From: Paenimyroides baculatum
Lineage (GTDB): Bacteria > Bacteroidota > Bacteroidia > Flavobacteriales > Flavobacteriaceae
Direction of reading: 5' to 3'
Assembly: GCF_008629655.1 (NCBI RefSeq)
Contig: NZ_VWSG01000005.1
Coordinates: forward strand, 124,001-188,000
Length of the DNA stretch: 64,000 bases
A program made the position numbers and the translations under genes. The notes under the pieces are model-generated. The model was given only the letters and a program-made list of their open reading frames with translations, made no database searches and had not been told where the DNA came from. Each line of letters opens with the position of its first letter. Positions within the stretch are counted from its first letter, which is position 1. This document shows positions 17,078 through 28,132 of this stretch, one piece after another.

Positions 17078-18274
17078 TTAAATCTTCGATATTACTCCGG
17101 ATCCTATTAATTCTTCATCGAGATGCCATGAAACAAATTGACCTTCTGTAATGGCTGATTGTGGCTCATTAAATCGTACAAACAATCCTTTTTCGGTTTG
17201 ATACAGAGTTGCTTTCTGTAGTGGCTGACGGTAACGAATACGAGCCATGACTTCCATAGATTCTCCATTTTTCAAGCGCAAATCTTCGCGTATCCAATGA
17301 ATTTCATGTGGTTGAACTAACAACGTTTTACGGAATAAACCGGGATGAAATTGTCCTTGACCTGTGTAAATGGCATTTTCGGTAACATTGGTATCAATAA
17401 TAAACAAAGCTTCTTGAGTTCCGCCTACATTCAACCCTTTACGCTGACCAATTGTAAAATAATGCGCACCATTATGCTCACCAACTTTTTTAGCCATTTC
17501 GGGAGTATATTTTACCGAAGTTGCTTCCCAAGTTAATTCATCAATCAAAGAATCAAAATTCGGTTTTTGATCAGTATATATACCATGATCTTTAGAAACT
17601 TCGTAAATAATTCCTTTTTTAGGTTTTAATTGTTGCTGTAAAAATTCAGGTAAACGAACTTTGCCGATAAAACACAAACCTTGCGAATCTTTTTTGTCAG
17701 CAGTAATCAAATCGTTTTTCGCTGCAATCTCACGAACTTCAGGCTTTAAATATTCGCCAATCGGGAACAAAGCTTTCGCTAATTGTTCCTGTGATAACTG
17801 ACATAAAAAATACGATTGATCTTTATTTGGATCTTTACCAGCCAATAATTTATAAACCGTTTTTCCGTTTACAACCGTTTCTTCTTTTCGACAATAATGA
17901 CCAGTTGCAACAAAATCGGCACCCAATTCAAGGGCAATTTTCATGAAAACGTCAAACTTAATTTCGCGATTGCACAAAACATCCGGATTTGGTGTACGCC
18001 CGTTTTCGTATTCATTGAACATATAATCTACAATACGTTCTTTATATTCTTCACTTAAATCGACTGTTTGAAAAGGAATTCCCAATTTATCGGCAACAAG
18101 CAAAGCATCATTACTATCTTCTAACCAAGGACATTCGTCGGAAATAGTTACGGTGTCATCGTGCCAGTTTTTCATAAACAAGCCAATAACCTCATAACCC
18201 AGATCCAAAAGCAATTGCGCTGCAACGCTTGAATCTACACCGCCTGAAAGACCTACTACTACTCTTTTTTTCAT
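17078..18274 (-). CDS. mnmA: tRNA-specific 2-thiouridylase MnmA
   Basis: Installs the 2-thio group on U34 of tRNA-Lys, -Glu and -Gln. A 398-residue protein with the PP-loop [17 protein letters not shown] at the N-terminus, the first catalytic Cys in [15 protein letters not shown], the second in [37 protein letters not shown] and the C-terminal beta-barrel with RYRQPLQKA. All catalytic residues are present. The length (398) is slightly longer than in E. coli (368) but normal for Bacteroidota. Confidence 0.96.
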   Translation of the reverse strand: MKKRVVVGLSGGVDSSVAAQLLLDLGYEVIGLFMKNWHDDTVTISDECPWLEDSNDALLVADKLGIPFQTVDLSEEYKERIVDYMFNEYENGRTPNPDVLCNREIKFDVFMKIALELGADFVATGHYCRKEETVVNGKTVYKLLAGKDPNKDQSYFLCQLSQEQLAKALFPIGEYLKPEVREIAAKNDLITADKKDSQGLCFIGKVRLPEFLQQQLKPKKGIIYEVSKDHGIYTDQKPNFDSLIDELTWEATSVKYTPEMAKKVGEHNGAHYFTIGQRKGLNVGGTQEALFIIDTNVTENAIYTGQGQFHPGLFRKTLLVQPHEIHWIREDLRLKNGESMEVMARIRYRQPLQKATLYQTEKGLFVRFNEPQSAITEGQFVSWHLDEELIGSGVISKI

Positions 18275-18292
18275 TTTTTAAAAATCGAACTG

Positions 18293-18300
18293 CAAAGTTA
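18293..18300 (-). promoter_or_regulatory. mnmA promoter -7 element
   Basis: Minus strand TAACTTTG, a full TAnnTTTG match, 18 bases before the mnmA ATG. No convincing TTG element at the right spacing. Confidence 0.5.
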
Positions 18301-18322
18301 CGACAATTGGTTGAGTTGTATT

Positions 18323-18955
18323 TTATTTGGTTGTTTTTTTAGATACAATTAGCTTTCCGTTAACATATTTTGCTTCGTCGGTAATTTTTCCGTTTTCGTC
18401 GCGAATAATGATTTTACCGTCCAGATTTCCTTTAACGTACTGCGTTTCTTTAATTTTTACACCGTTTTCAGCATATTGATTAGAAATTCCGTCTTCAATT
18501 CCGTTTTTATATTCTAGTTCTTCCGATAATTTGCCTGATATGTAATACCCTTTTTTAATGCCGTGGATTTTATCGTTTTTATAAGGTTCTTCAGACATTA
18601 CATGTTGTCCATCAATATGATAAACCTTCCAAAGTCCTTCTCGTAATTTATTTACATACAAACCTTCGGACATTTTCTTTTTTCCGTTGAAGAATATTGC
18701 ATAAACACTACCATCAGCCTTAAACTCTTTGGTTGCAATTAGTTTTTTTTCGGGTTCATCGGCATAAAACTTAAAAGTTCCGGTTTCTTTTCCGTCTTTA
18801 AAAGTTCCTTCATATTTCACGTAATTGGTTTTCGGGTAATAACCAACCGAAACACCTTCACGTTTGCCCTGTGCATTGGTTTTGTTTACGTCTTGCGCAT
18901 AAAAAGCCGTTGATACTGCTAAAACTGCCAATGACGTTATAATATACTGTTTCAT
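18323..18955 (-). CDS. YwqK/MORN-repeat secreted protein
   Basis: A 210-residue exported protein: signal peptide MKQYIITSLAVLAVSTAFYAQ, then about seven MORN/YwqK-type repeats of the form YxNGKxxGxxxxY, for example YEGTFKDGKETGTFKFY, EGLYVNKLREGLWKVYH, EPYKNDKIHGIKKGYY and EYKNGIEDGISNQYAENG. The repeats form an extended beta sheet in relatives. YwqK-family names refer to antitoxins in Bacillus, but in Bacteroidota such proteins are common, secreted and of unknown role; no toxin gene is adjacent. It has a good divergent promoter. Confidence 0.8.
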   Translation of the reverse strand: MKQYIITSLAVLAVSTAFYAQDVNKTNAQGKREGVSVGYYPKTNYVKYEGTFKDGKETGTFKFYADEPEKKLIATKEFKADGSVYAIFFNGKKKMSEGLYVNKLREGLWKVYHIDGQHVMSEEPYKNDKIHGIKKGYYISGKLSEELEYKNGIEDGISNQYAENGVKIKETQYVKGNLDGKIIIRDENGKITDEAKYVNGKLIVSKKTTK

Positions 18956-18980
18956 TTTTGCTTGCTTGATTAAATTGTTT

Positions 18981-19012
18981 CAAAAATACATTTTCTAGTT
19001 ATGTATTTGCAA
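18981..19012 (-). promoter_or_regulatory. Promoter of the YwqK-like gene
   Basis: On the minus strand TTG (19010-19012), 21-base spacer, TATTTTTG (18981-18988), 25 bases before the ATG: a near-ideal Bacteroidota promoter. Confidence 0.7.
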
Positions 19013-19101
19013 TTATTTTGCCAGAAATTGTAGTTTCATTTTTTCAAATTTAATTTTGTAGTTCATTTATAAACTAAAAATCAAAAATTTATAGTTTGAA
19101 G

Positions 19102-19131
19102 TTGAAAATTATTCAAAACAGCTTATTTTTG
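19102..19131 (+). promoter_or_regulatory. Promoter of the FAD oxidoreductase pseudogene
   Basis: TTG at 19102-19104, 19-base spacer, TATTTTTG at 19124-19131, 17 bases before the ATG. The promoter looks intact although the gene is interrupted. Confidence 0.65.
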
Positions 19132-19148
19132 AAACAAATAACTTCAAA

Positions 19149-20264
19149 ATGAATTTAAGTTTTTGGGAACTCGAAACCTATTTTAGAAATGTTGACTTTA
19201 CCATCATCGGAAGCGGAATTGTTGGCTTGAGTACTGCATATCACTTACGCAAAAAACATCCTGAAGCAAAAATCGTAATCATTGAAAAAGGAATGTTGCC
19301 CGAGGGCGCAAGTACCAAAAACGCTGGTTTTGCTTGTTTTGGGACTTTGTCAGAAATTCTTTGGTATTTGGAATCGAATTCTGAAGAAGAAGTTTACAAA
19401 TTAGTAGAAAGAAGATTCATAGGTTTGCAAAAGTTACGATCATTAATTCCTGATGAAAAAATGGATTATCATCAACTCGGCGGGCATGAAATTTTTCGTG
19501 AATCTGATAAATAATTGATGGAAAGTAGTTTAGCCAATTTAGATAAAATTAATTCTTGGCTCAAACCTATTTTCAACCAGAATGTTTACAGAAAATCTGA
19601 TAAATATTTTGGTTTTAAAAACACAATCGGAATGATTGAAACTGATTTTGAAGGTCATATTCATACAGGGAAAATGATGAGATCTTTTGTGGAATTAGTG
19701 ATTTCAAATCAAATTTCAATTTTGAACAATGTAGAAGTTAAATCCATAGGCGATTTGAATTCAGAAGTGGAAATTGAATTGGAAAATGGATTTCATTTCA
19801 ATTCAAAAAAAGTTTTTTTGTGTACCAATGCCTTTACAAAAAAATTATACGATTTGGACGTCGTTCCTGCTCGCGCGCAAGTTTTGGTTACCAAACCGAT
19901 TGAAAATCCACCTTTCAAAGGTTGTTTTCACATGGACGAAGGATTTTATTATTTCAGAAATGTTGGAAATAGAGTTTTGTTTGGCGGTGGTAGAAATCTG
20001 GATTTGGAAGGAGAAACCACAACTGAATTTGGTACAACAGATTTAATCCAAAATCAATTGGAAACTTATTTAAAAGAAGTAATTCTGCCGAATCATTAAT
20101 TTGAAATCGATCATCGCTGGAGCGGAATTATGGACATGGGCGCGCAACGAGATCCGATTGTGAAACAACTTTCTGACAATGTTTATTGTGGCGTTCGTTT
20201 AACAGGAACGGGAATTGCAATTGGCTCGTTGGTAGGCGAAGAGTTAGCAAATTTGGTGGATTAG
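19149..20264 (+). pseudogene. FAD-dependent (DAO-family) oxidoreductase interrupted by two in-frame TAA codons
   Basis: One continuous frame of 372 codons encodes a D-amino-acid-oxidase/glycine-oxidase-type flavoenzyme: Rossmann FAD motif FTIIGSGIVGLSTAYHLRKKHPEAKIVIIEKG, ASTKNAGFACFG, the substrate domain, VLFGGGRNLD, and a C-terminal FAD-binding end HRWSGIMDMGAQRDPIV...GVRLTGTGIAIGSLVGEELA. It is cut by TAA at 19512-19514 and TAA at 20097-20099. No frameshift is needed and homology resumes directly after each stop. Each TAA could be a CAA (Gln) changed by one C-to-T transition. The length is normal for the family, so this looks like recent decay. Sequencing error or readthrough cannot be excluded. 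Confidence 0.85.
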
Positions 20265-20303
20265 ATACTTTAAGCTATAAACCTAATGTACATTAACCTT
20301 GCT

Positions 20304-20323
20304 TTAATATCATAAGATATTAA
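20304..20323. repeat. Short AT-rich perfect inverted repeat
   Basis: TTAATATC (20304-20311) and GATATTAA (20316-20323) separated by ATAA, between the FAD pseudogene and the possible HEPN gene. There is no following T run, so it is a weak terminator candidate at best. Confidence 0.4.
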
Positions 20324-20336
20324 TATGCAATAAGAT

Positions 20337-21044
20337 TTAAACTAATTTTTGAAAGTTATATAAGAAAGGAATTGCTACTGTATTTAAAAAGTGTATGTAA
20401 CCGATAAAGTTTAAAATTGTTGACTCTGTATTGTTTTTATATTGAAATGAATCATAGTGTACACCATCTTCATTTATTTTATGATACTTTTCAAATACTA
20501 GTTCTCTGTGAATGAAAGTATTTCTTATTTTAGAGATGTTTTGATAATAAGAATTATCAACTAATGCATAGAATGAATTTGATAAAGATTCATCTTTATA
20601 CTGTTCGCATATAGCATTTTTTATATTACGTATTGTTATGTCCCTTTGATTTATGTTCAGACTATAATATATATTTACTAGATGTAAAAATCTATCAAAG
20701 GAACTTGATAATTTTGAATATATTATTTCGTAATAAGTTTCATAAGATATGCTGTTAGCGGTGCGAGAGCCTCCTTTAAACCTATTTGGTTTTTGCGTTG
20801 AATGAAACCATAAATTCGTTAAATACATTTTACTAATTCCTACACATTGTATAATTTCACTAATGTATTTTTGTTCTTTTAACAAACCATACTTCATTTT
20901 ATCTAAATCATACAATTGAATTTCATGAATTTTTTTTATAGGTTCTAAAAAACATTTACTTAATGCCGGATATTCTGAATTAAACTTCTTTGCATCAGAT
21001 AAATTTGGATTAACAAAATTTTCCCATTTAATTTCTATTTTCAT
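20337..21044 (-). CDS. Hypothetical protein with possible HEPN-like Rx4H motif
   Basis: A 235-residue all-helical cytoplasmic protein that I do not assign to a named family with certainty. In the C-terminal half, SKIRNTFIHRELVFEKYH contains R174-N-T-F-I-H179, the Rx4-6H arrangement of HEPN ribonuclease-like domains, preceded by long helices (KLSSSFDRFLHLVNIYYSLN). The overall plan resembles Cthe_2314-type HEPN proteins of about 200-250 residues. It is a singleton: there is no adjacent nucleotidyltransferase (MNT) partner, and the flanks are a pseudogene and yidC. AT-rich codon use suggests an accessory gene. A toxin or defence role is only a possibility. Confidence 0.6.
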   Translation of the reverse strand: MKIEIKWENFVNPNLSDAKKFNSEYPALSKCFLEPIKKIHEIQLYDLDKMKYGLLKEQKYISEIIQCVGISKMYLTNLWFHSTQKPNRFKGGSRTANSISYETYYEIIYSKLSSSFDRFLHLVNIYYSLNINQRDITIRNIKNAICEQYKDESLSNSFYALVDNSYYQNISKIRNTFIHRELVFEKYHKINEDGVHYDSFQYKNNTESTILNFIGYIHFLNTVAIPFLYNFQKLV

Positions 21045-21111
21045 TTTAGAAAGTTTGAATAATATATTAAAATTGTAAAATTTACAAGTATTACAATATT
21101 TACATTACAAG

Positions 21112-21144
21112 ATAAAAAAGCACCCTTTTTCAAGGATGCTTTAA
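21112..21144 (-). terminator. Terminator after yidC
   Basis: Minus strand AAAGCATCC/GGGTGCTTT stem (one U-G pair) followed by six T, about 20 bases after the yidC stop. Confidence 0.8.
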
Positions 21145-21164
21145 ATGTAATTTATTTTATTGAA

Positions 21165-23045
21165 TTACTTTTTATTTTGATTCGCTTTTTGCTGTTGTGC
21201 CTGTTCCATTAATTCGTCCATTTTGCGTTGGAATTTAGATTTAGGCTTGTCTTTTGATTTGTTAGTTTCGATAATCACTTTCACTTTGTCTTCTGTAACA
21301 ATCTTGTTTTTAATCACATACATAATTCCTATGGTAATTAAATTCGATATAAAATAGTACAACGATAAACCTGATGCGTAATTGTTAAAGAAGAACAACA
21401 TCATGATTGGCGAAATGTAAATCATTACTTTCATGATTTTACCCATATCCGGCATACCTTCTTGTTGCGGAGTCATTGCAGCCTGATCGCCTGTTGTCAT
21501 TTTCATGTAAAAGAACGTTGCTAAAGCAGCTAAAATTGGGAATAAAGCTACATGGTTTCCATAAAAAGGAATACTAAATGGCAATGTATAGATGCTATCA
21601 TATGACGATAAATCGTCTGCCCAAAGGAATGCTTTTTGTCTTAAATCGAACGCTGATGGAAAGAAACTGAACAATGCATAGAAAATTGGCAACTGAATCA
21701 ACATTGGAATACAACCTGCCATTGGATTTACACCGGCTTTGTTGTACAGCTTCATTGTTTCCTGCTGTTTTTTCATTGGATCTTTCGCATACTTTTCATT
21801 CAATTCGTTTACTTCCGGACGAATTAATTTCATTTTTGCTTGCGATACATACGATTTGTATTGAACCGGAGACATAATTAAACGTATTACAACTGTGAAC
21901 AATATAATGGCAATTCCGTGTGGTATAACTTTTATAAGTAATGTAAAAATTGGGATCACAAGCAATTTATTCAACCAACCAAAAATTCCCCAACCTAATG
22001 GTACAATCTCGTCTAAATTTTTTTCGTAATCGTTTAAAATGTTATAATCTGTAGGTCCCATATAAAGGTTCATGTTGTACGAAAGTTCGCCACCTTTATA
22101 TTCTAACGGCATTACTGCCTTGAAATCTTTTAAGAAACCTGCATTCTCATCTTCCTTATCTACCAAATTTTCCTGACTTAAGTTTGCTGTCTTTATAGGA
22201 GTTTCGGTTAATAAAACCGATGTGAATAAGTGCTGTTTGAAAGCTACATACGTTAAATCTTTAGCGTCTTCGGTAGTTGTTTTTGCCGGATTTAAATAAT
22301 CGTCTTTACCGTCTTCGTATTCATAAATAATTTCTGCGTAACGATTTTCGTAAGTGATCGATTTTTCGTTACGTGTAGCTTTTAACTGCCATGTTAATTC
22401 TGCAGGTGTTGCCGTGTTAAGAACAGAACTTAAACCAACCGATTTTATGCTTAAATCTAACATATATTTGTTAGGTTTTAATACATAGCGATATTCCAAA
22501 TAAGTAGTTTCCGATGTTTTCAACTTCATAGAAACCACCGTATTTTCACCTTCTTTTGATTGAGTAGGTTCAAACGACAAATCTTTTGTATTTAACAAAC
22601 GGTTGTCTTTGGTAGTAAATCTAAGATCTAATTTAGAGTTATTGTTGGCGATGATTTTTACCAAATCTTCGTTTTTGCTCGAAATTCTTTTTTGATCGTT
22701 AACGGTAACTTCTTTGATGTATCCGCCTTTATTAGAAAAAACAACAGTAAGCACACCATTGTTTACCGTAATATCTTTAGCACCTGTAACACTTGGTAAA
22801 GCCGCGCCGTAAGCAAACGATCCCAACTGATTTCTTAACTGCGCATTTGCAACGGTATCGTTTTGTGCATTTGCAGCCAACTGATCAATCGGAGTTTTAG
22901 CAGCCGTTTCGGTTTTAGCTGTTTCTTTTGTTTTATCGTCTTTTTTATCATCAGAAAACATTGTTCCTGACAACATCCAAAACAATAAAACGGTAATTAT
23001 AGCCATACCTATAAGGCTACTTTTGTCTAATTTTTTTTCTTCCAT
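21165..23045 (-). CDS. yidC: Membrane protein insertase YidC
   Basis: Inserts and folds inner-membrane proteins, alone or with Sec. The 626-residue protein starts MEEKKLDKSSLIGMAIITVLLFWML (first TM helix), has a large periplasmic beta domain (residues about 60-350), and then the conserved core: the TM with KVIPHGIAIILFTVVIRLIMSPVQYKSYVSQAKMKLIRPEVNELNEKY, FPILAALATFFYMKM and LSLYYFISNLITIGI, with a basic C-tail (KPKSKFQRKMDELMEQAQQQ) that can contact ribosomes. I use ATG 23045; the longer frame to 23114 begins with residues unlike the family. It follows pyrG by 86 bases, probably one transcript. Confidence 0.95.
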   Translation of the reverse strand: MEEKKLDKSSLIGMAIITVLLFWMLSGTMFSDDKKDDKTKETAKTETAAKTPIDQLAANAQNDTVANAQLRNQLGSFAYGAALPSVTGAKDITVNNGVLTVVFSNKGGYIKEVTVNDQKRISSKNEDLVKIIANNNSKLDLRFTTKDNRLLNTKDLSFEPTQSKEGENTVVSMKLKTSETTYLEYRYVLKPNKYMLDLSIKSVGLSSVLNTATPAELTWQLKATRNEKSITYENRYAEIIYEYEDGKDDYLNPAKTTTEDAKDLTYVAFKQHLFTSVLLTETPIKTANLSQENLVDKEDENAGFLKDFKAVMPLEYKGGELSYNMNLYMGPTDYNILNDYEKNLDEIVPLGWGIFGWLNKLLVIPIFTLLIKVIPHGIAIILFTVVIRLIMSPVQYKSYVSQAKMKLIRPEVNELNEKYAKDPMKKQQETMKLYNKAGVNPMAGCIPMLIQLPIFYALFSFFPSAFDLRQKAFLWADDLSSYDSIYTLPFSIPFYGNHVALFPILAALATFFYMKMTTGDQAAMTPQQEGMPDMGKIMKVMIYISPIMMLFFFNNYASGLSLYYFISNLITIGIMYVIKNKIVTEDKVKVIIETNKSKDKPKSKFQRKMDELMEQAQQQKANQNKK

Positions 23046-23131
23046 TCTTGAAAATATTTTTCTTCTTTTAAAACTGAAAAAAAACAAAAAAAGTTCGGTC
23101 ATTTTTAAAAACAACCAAACATTTTAAAGTT

Positions 23132-24829
<1,698 letters not shown>

Positions 24830-24852
24830 TTACTATTAACAATTATTCTTGC

Positions 24853-25095
24853 TTACGGCTTTGGATATTTGTTCTTGATATTTCGTATTAAAACTTCTAA
24901 ACCATTCAGCTTTATTTCGTACATCATTGCCAGTTGTTTACCCAATTTACCTGACGGAAAACCTTTGTTTCTATACCAAACGTAATAAGGTTCGGGTATA
25001 TCAACCAAAAAACGCCCCTGGTATTTACCAAAGGGCATTTTTGTATGTGCTAATTCTAATAATTCTTTGTTTTGATCTTCCAATATTATCTCCAA
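24853..25095 (-). CDS. DUF3820 family protein
   Basis: An 80-residue protein reading TKMPFGKYQGRFLVDIPEPYYVWYRNKGFPSGKLGKQLAMMYEIKLNGLE, the complete DUF3820 core: MPFGKYxG, the DxPxxYxxWxxxxG segment and KLG. Its function is unknown; related sequences occur as putative quorum-sensing-regulated factors and near DNA-repair exonuclease domains. It is the last gene of the LysM-OsmC-DUF3820 operon, overlapping the OsmC gene by 10 bases. Confidence 0.85.
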   Translation of the reverse strand: MEIILEDQNKELLELAHTKMPFGKYQGRFLVDIPEPYYVWYRNKGFPSGKLGKQLAMMYEIKLNGLEVLIRNIKNKYPKP

Positions 25096-25490
25096 TTAAA
25101 ACTAACAGTTTTCTTGACATCAGGATGAAGACTTAAAAACACCGGACAAGTCATAGCAGATCGTTCTAAAATGATTCGTGATTTTTCATCATCAACACCC
25201 TGCATATCCAATACTACAACAATTTCACTGATCATTCTTGGTTCAGTCTGCATAATTTTGGTAACATCAGCGGTAGATCCATCAATATTAACGTTCATTG
25301 CGTTTGCTTTGATTCCCATAATACTCAACATACAGGTTGCTAGTGAATTTGCAACCATATCGGTTGGTGAAAATGCTTCTCCTTTACCGTGATTATCAGT
25401 TGGTCCGTCGGTTAAAATCACGGTTCCCGACTGTAAATGTGTCGATTCTGTTCTTATATCGCCTTTATAAACTACTTTGCTTGTGCTCAT
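25086..25490 (-). CDS. OsmC family peroxiredoxin-like protein
   Basis: A 134-residue OsmC/Ohr-type protein, thought to reduce organic peroxides with two cysteines. The motif FSPTDMVANSLATCMLSIMGIKA holds the first Cys, and ILERSAMTCPVFLSLHPDV holds the second at the conserved position. The length fits the family. It starts on the last base of the LysM protein's stop codon (TAATG at 25488-25492), implying translational coupling, and itself overlaps the DUF3820 gene. It is not distinguishable by eye as OsmC or Ohr, hence no symbol. Confidence 0.88.
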   Translation of the reverse strand: MSTSKVVYKGDIRTESTHLQSGTVILTDGPTDNHGKGEAFSPTDMVANSLATCMLSIMGIKANAMNVNIDGSTADVTKIMQTEPRMISEIVVVLDMQGVDDEKSRIILERSAMTCPVFLSLHPDVKKTVSFNWR

Positions 25491-27394
25491 TATTTTGCTT
25501 CTTTAATGGTTAAATCTTTATCGTAATACAAAATGTAAACCGCGTTGTTGTAAACGCCTCCATTTTCATTTATGTAGGCAAATTTATTTTCTACCTGTTG
25601 CGAACCATAATCGAAAATATTAGAATCTTCGTCAGATTCAAACATTCTGGTAATAATATCGTGTGTAACATCGTAACCACGCGTTGCAAATCTGCTTGGA
25701 TTTTTGCCGTAAACAGCTTTATATTCTTTTACAAATTTTTCCTTTTTATTGCCTGATGCATCATTTGTTACAGATGGAAACGTATATTTCAATGCAATTA
25801 GATCGTTCATTTCTACATCAGACGATTCTAAAACATCTAATTTTTCCAACGATACCAACTGAATTTTAAATTCTTTCTGTAACGATTTCAAGGTATTGAT
25901 TAATTCTACCGTTGTTGTCAGCGAAGTGGCATCGTAAACTATGTAATTGGTTTCGGTTTCTGATAACAAATTCTTTAAAACCGTCGGACTTACTTTTTCG
26001 TCTGTTGTAACACTCAACGTTGTTATTGCAGGATAATTGGCGCTGAAATATTGACTTGATGTTTTCTTGCCATCGGTAATCGCAACCACTCGTTCTTGTT
26101 TTGAAATAACGTATTCTAACATTTCCTTCTTAACAATTTCGGTATTCGGCATGGTATGAACCTGACGTGGAAACGGTTTCCCTTTTTCGGTTGATAATGG
26201 TGATACGATAATGGTTTGCTGATTTTTAAAAGCTTCGGAAACCGCATCTACGTTCTTCTGAAAAAACGGTCCAATAATCACATCGGCTGCAGAAAAATCG
26301 AAATCGCCTTTTAACGTATTTACATCTAAAGCACGGTTTGTTTCTTTAGAATCTACAAATTTTATGTTTAAATTGTAGTTTTTCTCCTTTAACACATCAA
26401 TTGCCATTTTGGCTCCCGAATAAAAATCCAACGTCATATTTAAAAAGACATCTTCTTTTATACTTTGATTGATCGATGGATTATTAAAATTATTATTCGA
26501 AACATTAAACGGTAGTAATAGTACCAAATCTCTCGTAGATCCATCGTTTGGCAATGACAAATCAATTCCTTTTTTAACTGGAGTTGATGTATTTTCAACC
26601 GGTTTTGGAGTAGAATTATCGTTAAACGGAACTTTCTCGTAAGAATATCCTACAATTAACGTCGATCCATCTTTTAAACCATTTTTTAAATCCGGATTCC
26701 ATTCCATTAACTGTTCCTGCGAAATATTGTTTGTTTTTGCAATATTGTAAATGGTCTGCTTTGGTTGAACAACAATTGTTTTGGCTTTTGTTTTTTTAGA
26801 TGTATCAGCAATATCCTTCTTAATTTCTCCACTCACAGGAATATTGATCGGCTGCCCTACCTTCAAACCGTTTTCTAACAAGCCCATATTCAATTCATAT
26901 AAAACAGAAACTGTAGTATTATTTTTAACCGCAATACCATAAATTGTTTCGCCTTTTTCAACAATAACCGTAGTACTTGCAAGATTTTTTGCTGGTTGAT
27001 TATTGTTTGGAACCGTTGTGGTATTTTTTGATGTAGTCTCTGCTAAATTTAAAAACTGACCAATTTTTAAACCATTTTCTTTTAATCCCGGATTTAAATC
27101 GTATAGCTTTTCAATGGCAATATTGTACTGCTTTGAAATTCCGTAAACCGTTTCTTTTGCCTGAACCTGATGTTGCACAGACGATGTGGTTGGTATCTTA
27201 ATAATCTGGTTTTCACTAACACCGTCAACAGCTTCAGGGTTCAGTAAAAACAACACATTATTTGTAGTGTTATATTTTTTTGCAATCTGCGTAATGGTTT
27301 CGCCTTTTGCTACGGTATGTGTTTTTGTAGCAGTTTGCGCAAACGAAACAGTTGCACAAAATAAAGTCGATAGTGTAAAAAATAATCTTTTCAT
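25490..27394 (-). CDS. Secreted LysM protein with periplasmic-binding-protein-like domain
   Basis: A 634-residue exported protein. Signal peptide MKRLFFTLSTLFCATVSFAQ; four LysM repeats between residues about 22 and 260 (THTVAKGETITQIAKKYNTTNNVLFLLNP, HQVQAKETVYGISKQYNIAIEKLYDLNP, VIVEKGETIYGIAVKNNTTVSVLYELN, IVVQPKQTIYNIAKTNNISQEQLMEWNP) that bind peptidoglycan. A C-terminal domain (about 290-634) resembles type 1 periplasmic binding proteins/leucine-binding domains (LVLLLPFNVSN, ADVIIGPFFQKNVDAVSEAFKNQQTIIVSPLS, YDVTHDIITRMFE). Such proteins are common in Flavobacteriaceae and may act in cell-wall maintenance; the ligand is unknown. Head of a three-gene operon. Confidence 0.85.
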   Translation of the reverse strand: MKRLFFTLSTLFCATVSFAQTATKTHTVAKGETITQIAKKYNTTNNVLFLLNPEAVDGVSENQIIKIPTTSSVQHQVQAKETVYGISKQYNIAIEKLYDLNPGLKENGLKIGQFLNLAETTSKNTTTVPNNNQPAKNLASTTVIVEKGETIYGIAVKNNTTVSVLYELNMGLLENGLKVGQPINIPVSGEIKKDIADTSKKTKAKTIVVQPKQTIYNIAKTNNISQEQLMEWNPDLKNGLKDGSTLIVGYSYEKVPFNDNSTPKPVENTSTPVKKGIDLSLPNDGSTRDLVLLLPFNVSNNNFNNPSINQSIKEDVFLNMTLDFYSGAKMAIDVLKEKNYNLNIKFVDSKETNRALDVNTLKGDFDFSAADVIIGPFFQKNVDAVSEAFKNQQTIIVSPLSTEKGKPFPRQVHTMPNTEIVKKEMLEYVISKQERVVAITDGKKTSSQYFSANYPAITTLSVTTDEKVSPTVLKNLLSETETNYIVYDATSLTTTVELINTLKSLQKEFKIQLVSLEKLDVLESSDVEMNDLIALKYTFPSVTNDASGNKKEKFVKEYKAVYGKNPSRFATRGYDVTHDIITRMFESDEDSNIFDYGSQQVENKFAYINENGGVYNNAVYILYYDKDLTIKEAK

Positions 27395-27550
27395 AGTAAC
27401 AAATATAAAAACAAAATCGTTGCATTTTTATGTCGTTTTGATTTTATTATGATATACTTTTTAAATTGAAATATGCTTGTGAATTGTGGTTTTATTTCGG
27501 ATATTTAAAGATTGAAATTTTAGCTCTAACAAACAAATCATCCTTTAACA

Positions 27551-28132
27551 ATGGAAAACAAAACGATCTATCACGAAAATAAAGAGTTTAAAAGTATTGA
27601 TTATTCCGAGAAAACTTTGCGCGATAGAGAGTTTGCAAAATGTACGTTTATAAGCTGTAATTTTACCAACAGCGATTTACGCGACAATAATTTTGATGAT
27701 TGTGTGTTTGAAAACTGCAATTTTTCCATGACTTTGATTGGGAATGTAGGTTTAAGCAACGTTGTTTTCAGTAACTGTAAAATTTTGGGTGTCGATTTTT
27801 CTAAATGCAGCAAATTTATGTTTTCGTTTAATTTTGATAACTGCATGCTTGATTACAGCATTTTCTTTGGATCGAAATTAAAAGGAACATCTTTTGTAAA
27901 ATGTTCTTTGAGGGAAGTCGATTTTTCTGAAAGCAATTTAACTTCTGCTAATTTTCAGGATGCCGATTTAACTGGAACACGATTTTCGAACACTGTTTTA
28001 GAAAAAACCGATTTTAGAAATGCTAGAAACTTCTCGATTGATCCCGAATTCAACAAAATGAAAAATGCTAAATTTTCTGCACATCAGTTAGACGGCTTGT
28101 TACATAAATATAAGTTGGATATTGAGAATTAA
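27551..28132 (+). CDS. Pentapeptide-repeat protein
   Basis: A 193-residue protein built almost wholly of pentapeptide repeats A(D/N)LXX: KCTFISCNFTNSDLRDNNFDDCVFENCNFS, DFSKCSKFMFSFNFDNCML, DFSESNLTSANFQDADLTGTRFSNTVLEKTDFRNA. These stack as a right-handed quadrilateral beta-helix. Relatives include Qnr/MfpA-type gyrase-protecting DNA mimics, but this protein lacks the length (about 214-220) and loops of Qnr, so I do not call it that. No signal peptide. It converges on rlmF with a 4-base overlap. Confidence 0.85.
   Translation: MENKTIYHENKEFKSIDYSEKTLRDREFAKCTFISCNFTNSDLRDNNFDDCVFENCNFSMTLIGNVGLSNVVFSNCKILGVDFSKCSKFMFSFNFDNCMLDYSIFFGSKLKGTSFVKCSLREVDFSESNLTSANFQDADLTGTRFSNTVLEKTDFRNARNFSIDPEFNKMKNAKFSAHQLDGLLHKYKLDIEN

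Noticed and set aside
18323..18955. Toxin-antitoxin pair with the YwqK-like gene as antitoxin
   Set aside because: The protein has a signal peptide and no adjacent toxin gene; the neighbours are mnmA and a flavoenzyme pseudogene.
19774..20046. A 90-codon open frame inside the FAD oxidoreductase
   Set aside because: It lies in the wrong frame relative to continuous flavoenzyme homology.
19149..20264. Genetic code change (TAA read as Gln)
   Set aside because: Many intact genes in the window end with TAA exactly at their expected C-terminus, so the two internal TAA codons are better explained by mutation.
27400..27407. TATATTTG on the minus strand as promoter of the LysM gene
   Set aside because: It sits only 5 bases before the ATG, which would put the transcription start at or inside the start codon, and there is no TTG element at the right spacing; too uncertain to annotate.
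27551..28132. Qnr-type quinolone-resistance protein
   Set aside because: Pentapeptide repeats are present, but length and loop features of Qnr are missing; only the general repeat class is supported.
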